6,937 bases of DNA, taken from Candidatus Dadabacteria bacterium (GTDB taxonomy: Bacteria > J088). Shown piece after piece: positions 6,705-6,937 of this stretch (positions are counted from its first letter, which is position 1; each line of letters starts with the position of its first letter). The notes beneath the pieces are model-generated. The model saw only the letters and a program-made list of their open reading frames with translations. It made no database searches and was not told the DNA's origin. The stretch is from positions 1-6,937 of the forward strand of contig RFIY01000229.1 in NCBI GenBank assembly GCA_003695505.1, given 5' to 3'. A program made the translations under genes and the position numbers.

Positions 6705-6937
6705 ATGAAGCTCCGTTCCGGGAACGGGCTCGCGGCGGCGAGCTTTCTGCTTTTTGCGTTTCTGCTGGTCTTCACCGGCGGCACGGCACCCGTGCGCGCC
6801 GAAAGCACCGACTTTGACCGCCTCGAACCGGTACCATGGGCCCAGCGTGGCATCCAGATGGAGGATGTCGATCCGCTGCCGGCGCTGTTCTCGGTCGGCG
6901 GCTGGACACAAATCGAAAAGTCGCCGGTCGTTCTGTC
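6705..6937 (+). CDS. Second outer-membrane protein, paralogue of the OmpA-family gene upstream, 3'-partial
   Basis: ATG at 6705 opens a frame that runs off the window after 77 codons. Residues 1-32 are a clear signal peptide (MKLR, a long hydrophobic core AAASFLLFAFLLVF, cleavage VRA|ES). The mature protein starts ESTDFDRLEP and continues to PALFSVGGWTQIEKSP. This aligns without gaps to the mature start of the preceding protein (KSTDFELFDP ... PSFFTVGAYNQFEQNP): 13 of 45 positions are identical and several more conservative. It is therefore expected to be another barrel protein, possibly ending in an OmpA domain, but that part is not visible. The start is chosen because the signal peptide fits it; an in-frame GTG at 6675 would add a polar stretch ahead of the signal peptide. 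SD candidates are weak. Confidence 0.85.
   Translation, partial: MKLRSGNGLAAASFLLFAFLLVFTGGTAPVRAESTDFDRLEPVPWAQRGIQMEDVDPLPALFSVGGWTQIEKSPVVL

Noticed and set aside
6713-6727. The CCGTTCC/GGAACGG inverted repeat as a transcription terminator for gene 2
   Set aside because: There is no T-tract after it and it lies within the signal-peptide codons of gene 3. It is at most a translational element.
4539-6911. A 790-codon open frame on the minus strand covering all of gene 2 and the start of gene 3
   Set aside because: It is antisense to a gene with a clear signal peptide, barrel pattern and OmpA domain. Its translation is rich in Arg, His and Pro with no recognisable domain, as expected of a high-GC shadow frame.

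Overview
The window is a dense, single-strand (+) stretch of high-GC DNA, typical of a Gram-negative bacterium with an outer membrane. It holds the 3' part of a very large modular surface-protein gene, one complete gene for an OmpA-type outer-membrane protein, and the 5' end of a third gene that is a paralogue of the second. The outer-membrane barrel, the OmpA peptidoglycan-binding domain and the Cys/poly-Leu/poly-Arg C-terminal sorting tail point to Gammaproteobacteria or Myxococcota. I cannot name a genus from the sequence.

Region 1 (1-4595) encodes at least 1,530 residues of a secreted multidomain protein whose start lies upstream of the window. In order it carries the last strand of one Calx-beta repeat, a full Calx-beta repeat, four PKD/Ig-like repeats each with one cysteine pair, five fibronectin-III-like repeats, a 412-residue acidic thrombospondin type-3 (calcium-binding) array with eight EC-x(4-6)-C loops, and a C-terminal tripartite tail (Gly-rich plus Cys, hydrophobic Leu run, Arg cluster). 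In the visible part every cysteine has a partner in its own module except the single cysteine in the tail.

Region 2 (4602-6650) starts six bases after the first stop. It encodes a 682-residue protein: signal peptide, predicted outer-membrane beta-barrel, three tandem beta-sandwich domains of carboxypeptidase-regulatory/PEGA type, and a canonical OmpA C-terminal domain with both peptidoglycan-binding residues. Region 3 (6651-6704) is a 54-base spacer with a possible 17-codon leader ORF and a small hairpin. Region 4 (6705-window end) starts a third gene whose signal peptide is followed by the same mature N-terminus (STDF...) as gene 2, so it is a tandem paralogue.

The inferred picture is an operon for a cell-surface structure: a long, calcium-stiffened, disulfide-braced rod processed through its C-terminal tail, made together with two related barrel/OmpA proteins that could hold the outer membrane to peptidoglycan. 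The genes and domains are seen in the sequence. That the three proteins form one complex is inference. No RNA genes, mobile elements, CRISPR arrays, rho-independent terminators or convincing promoters were seen.
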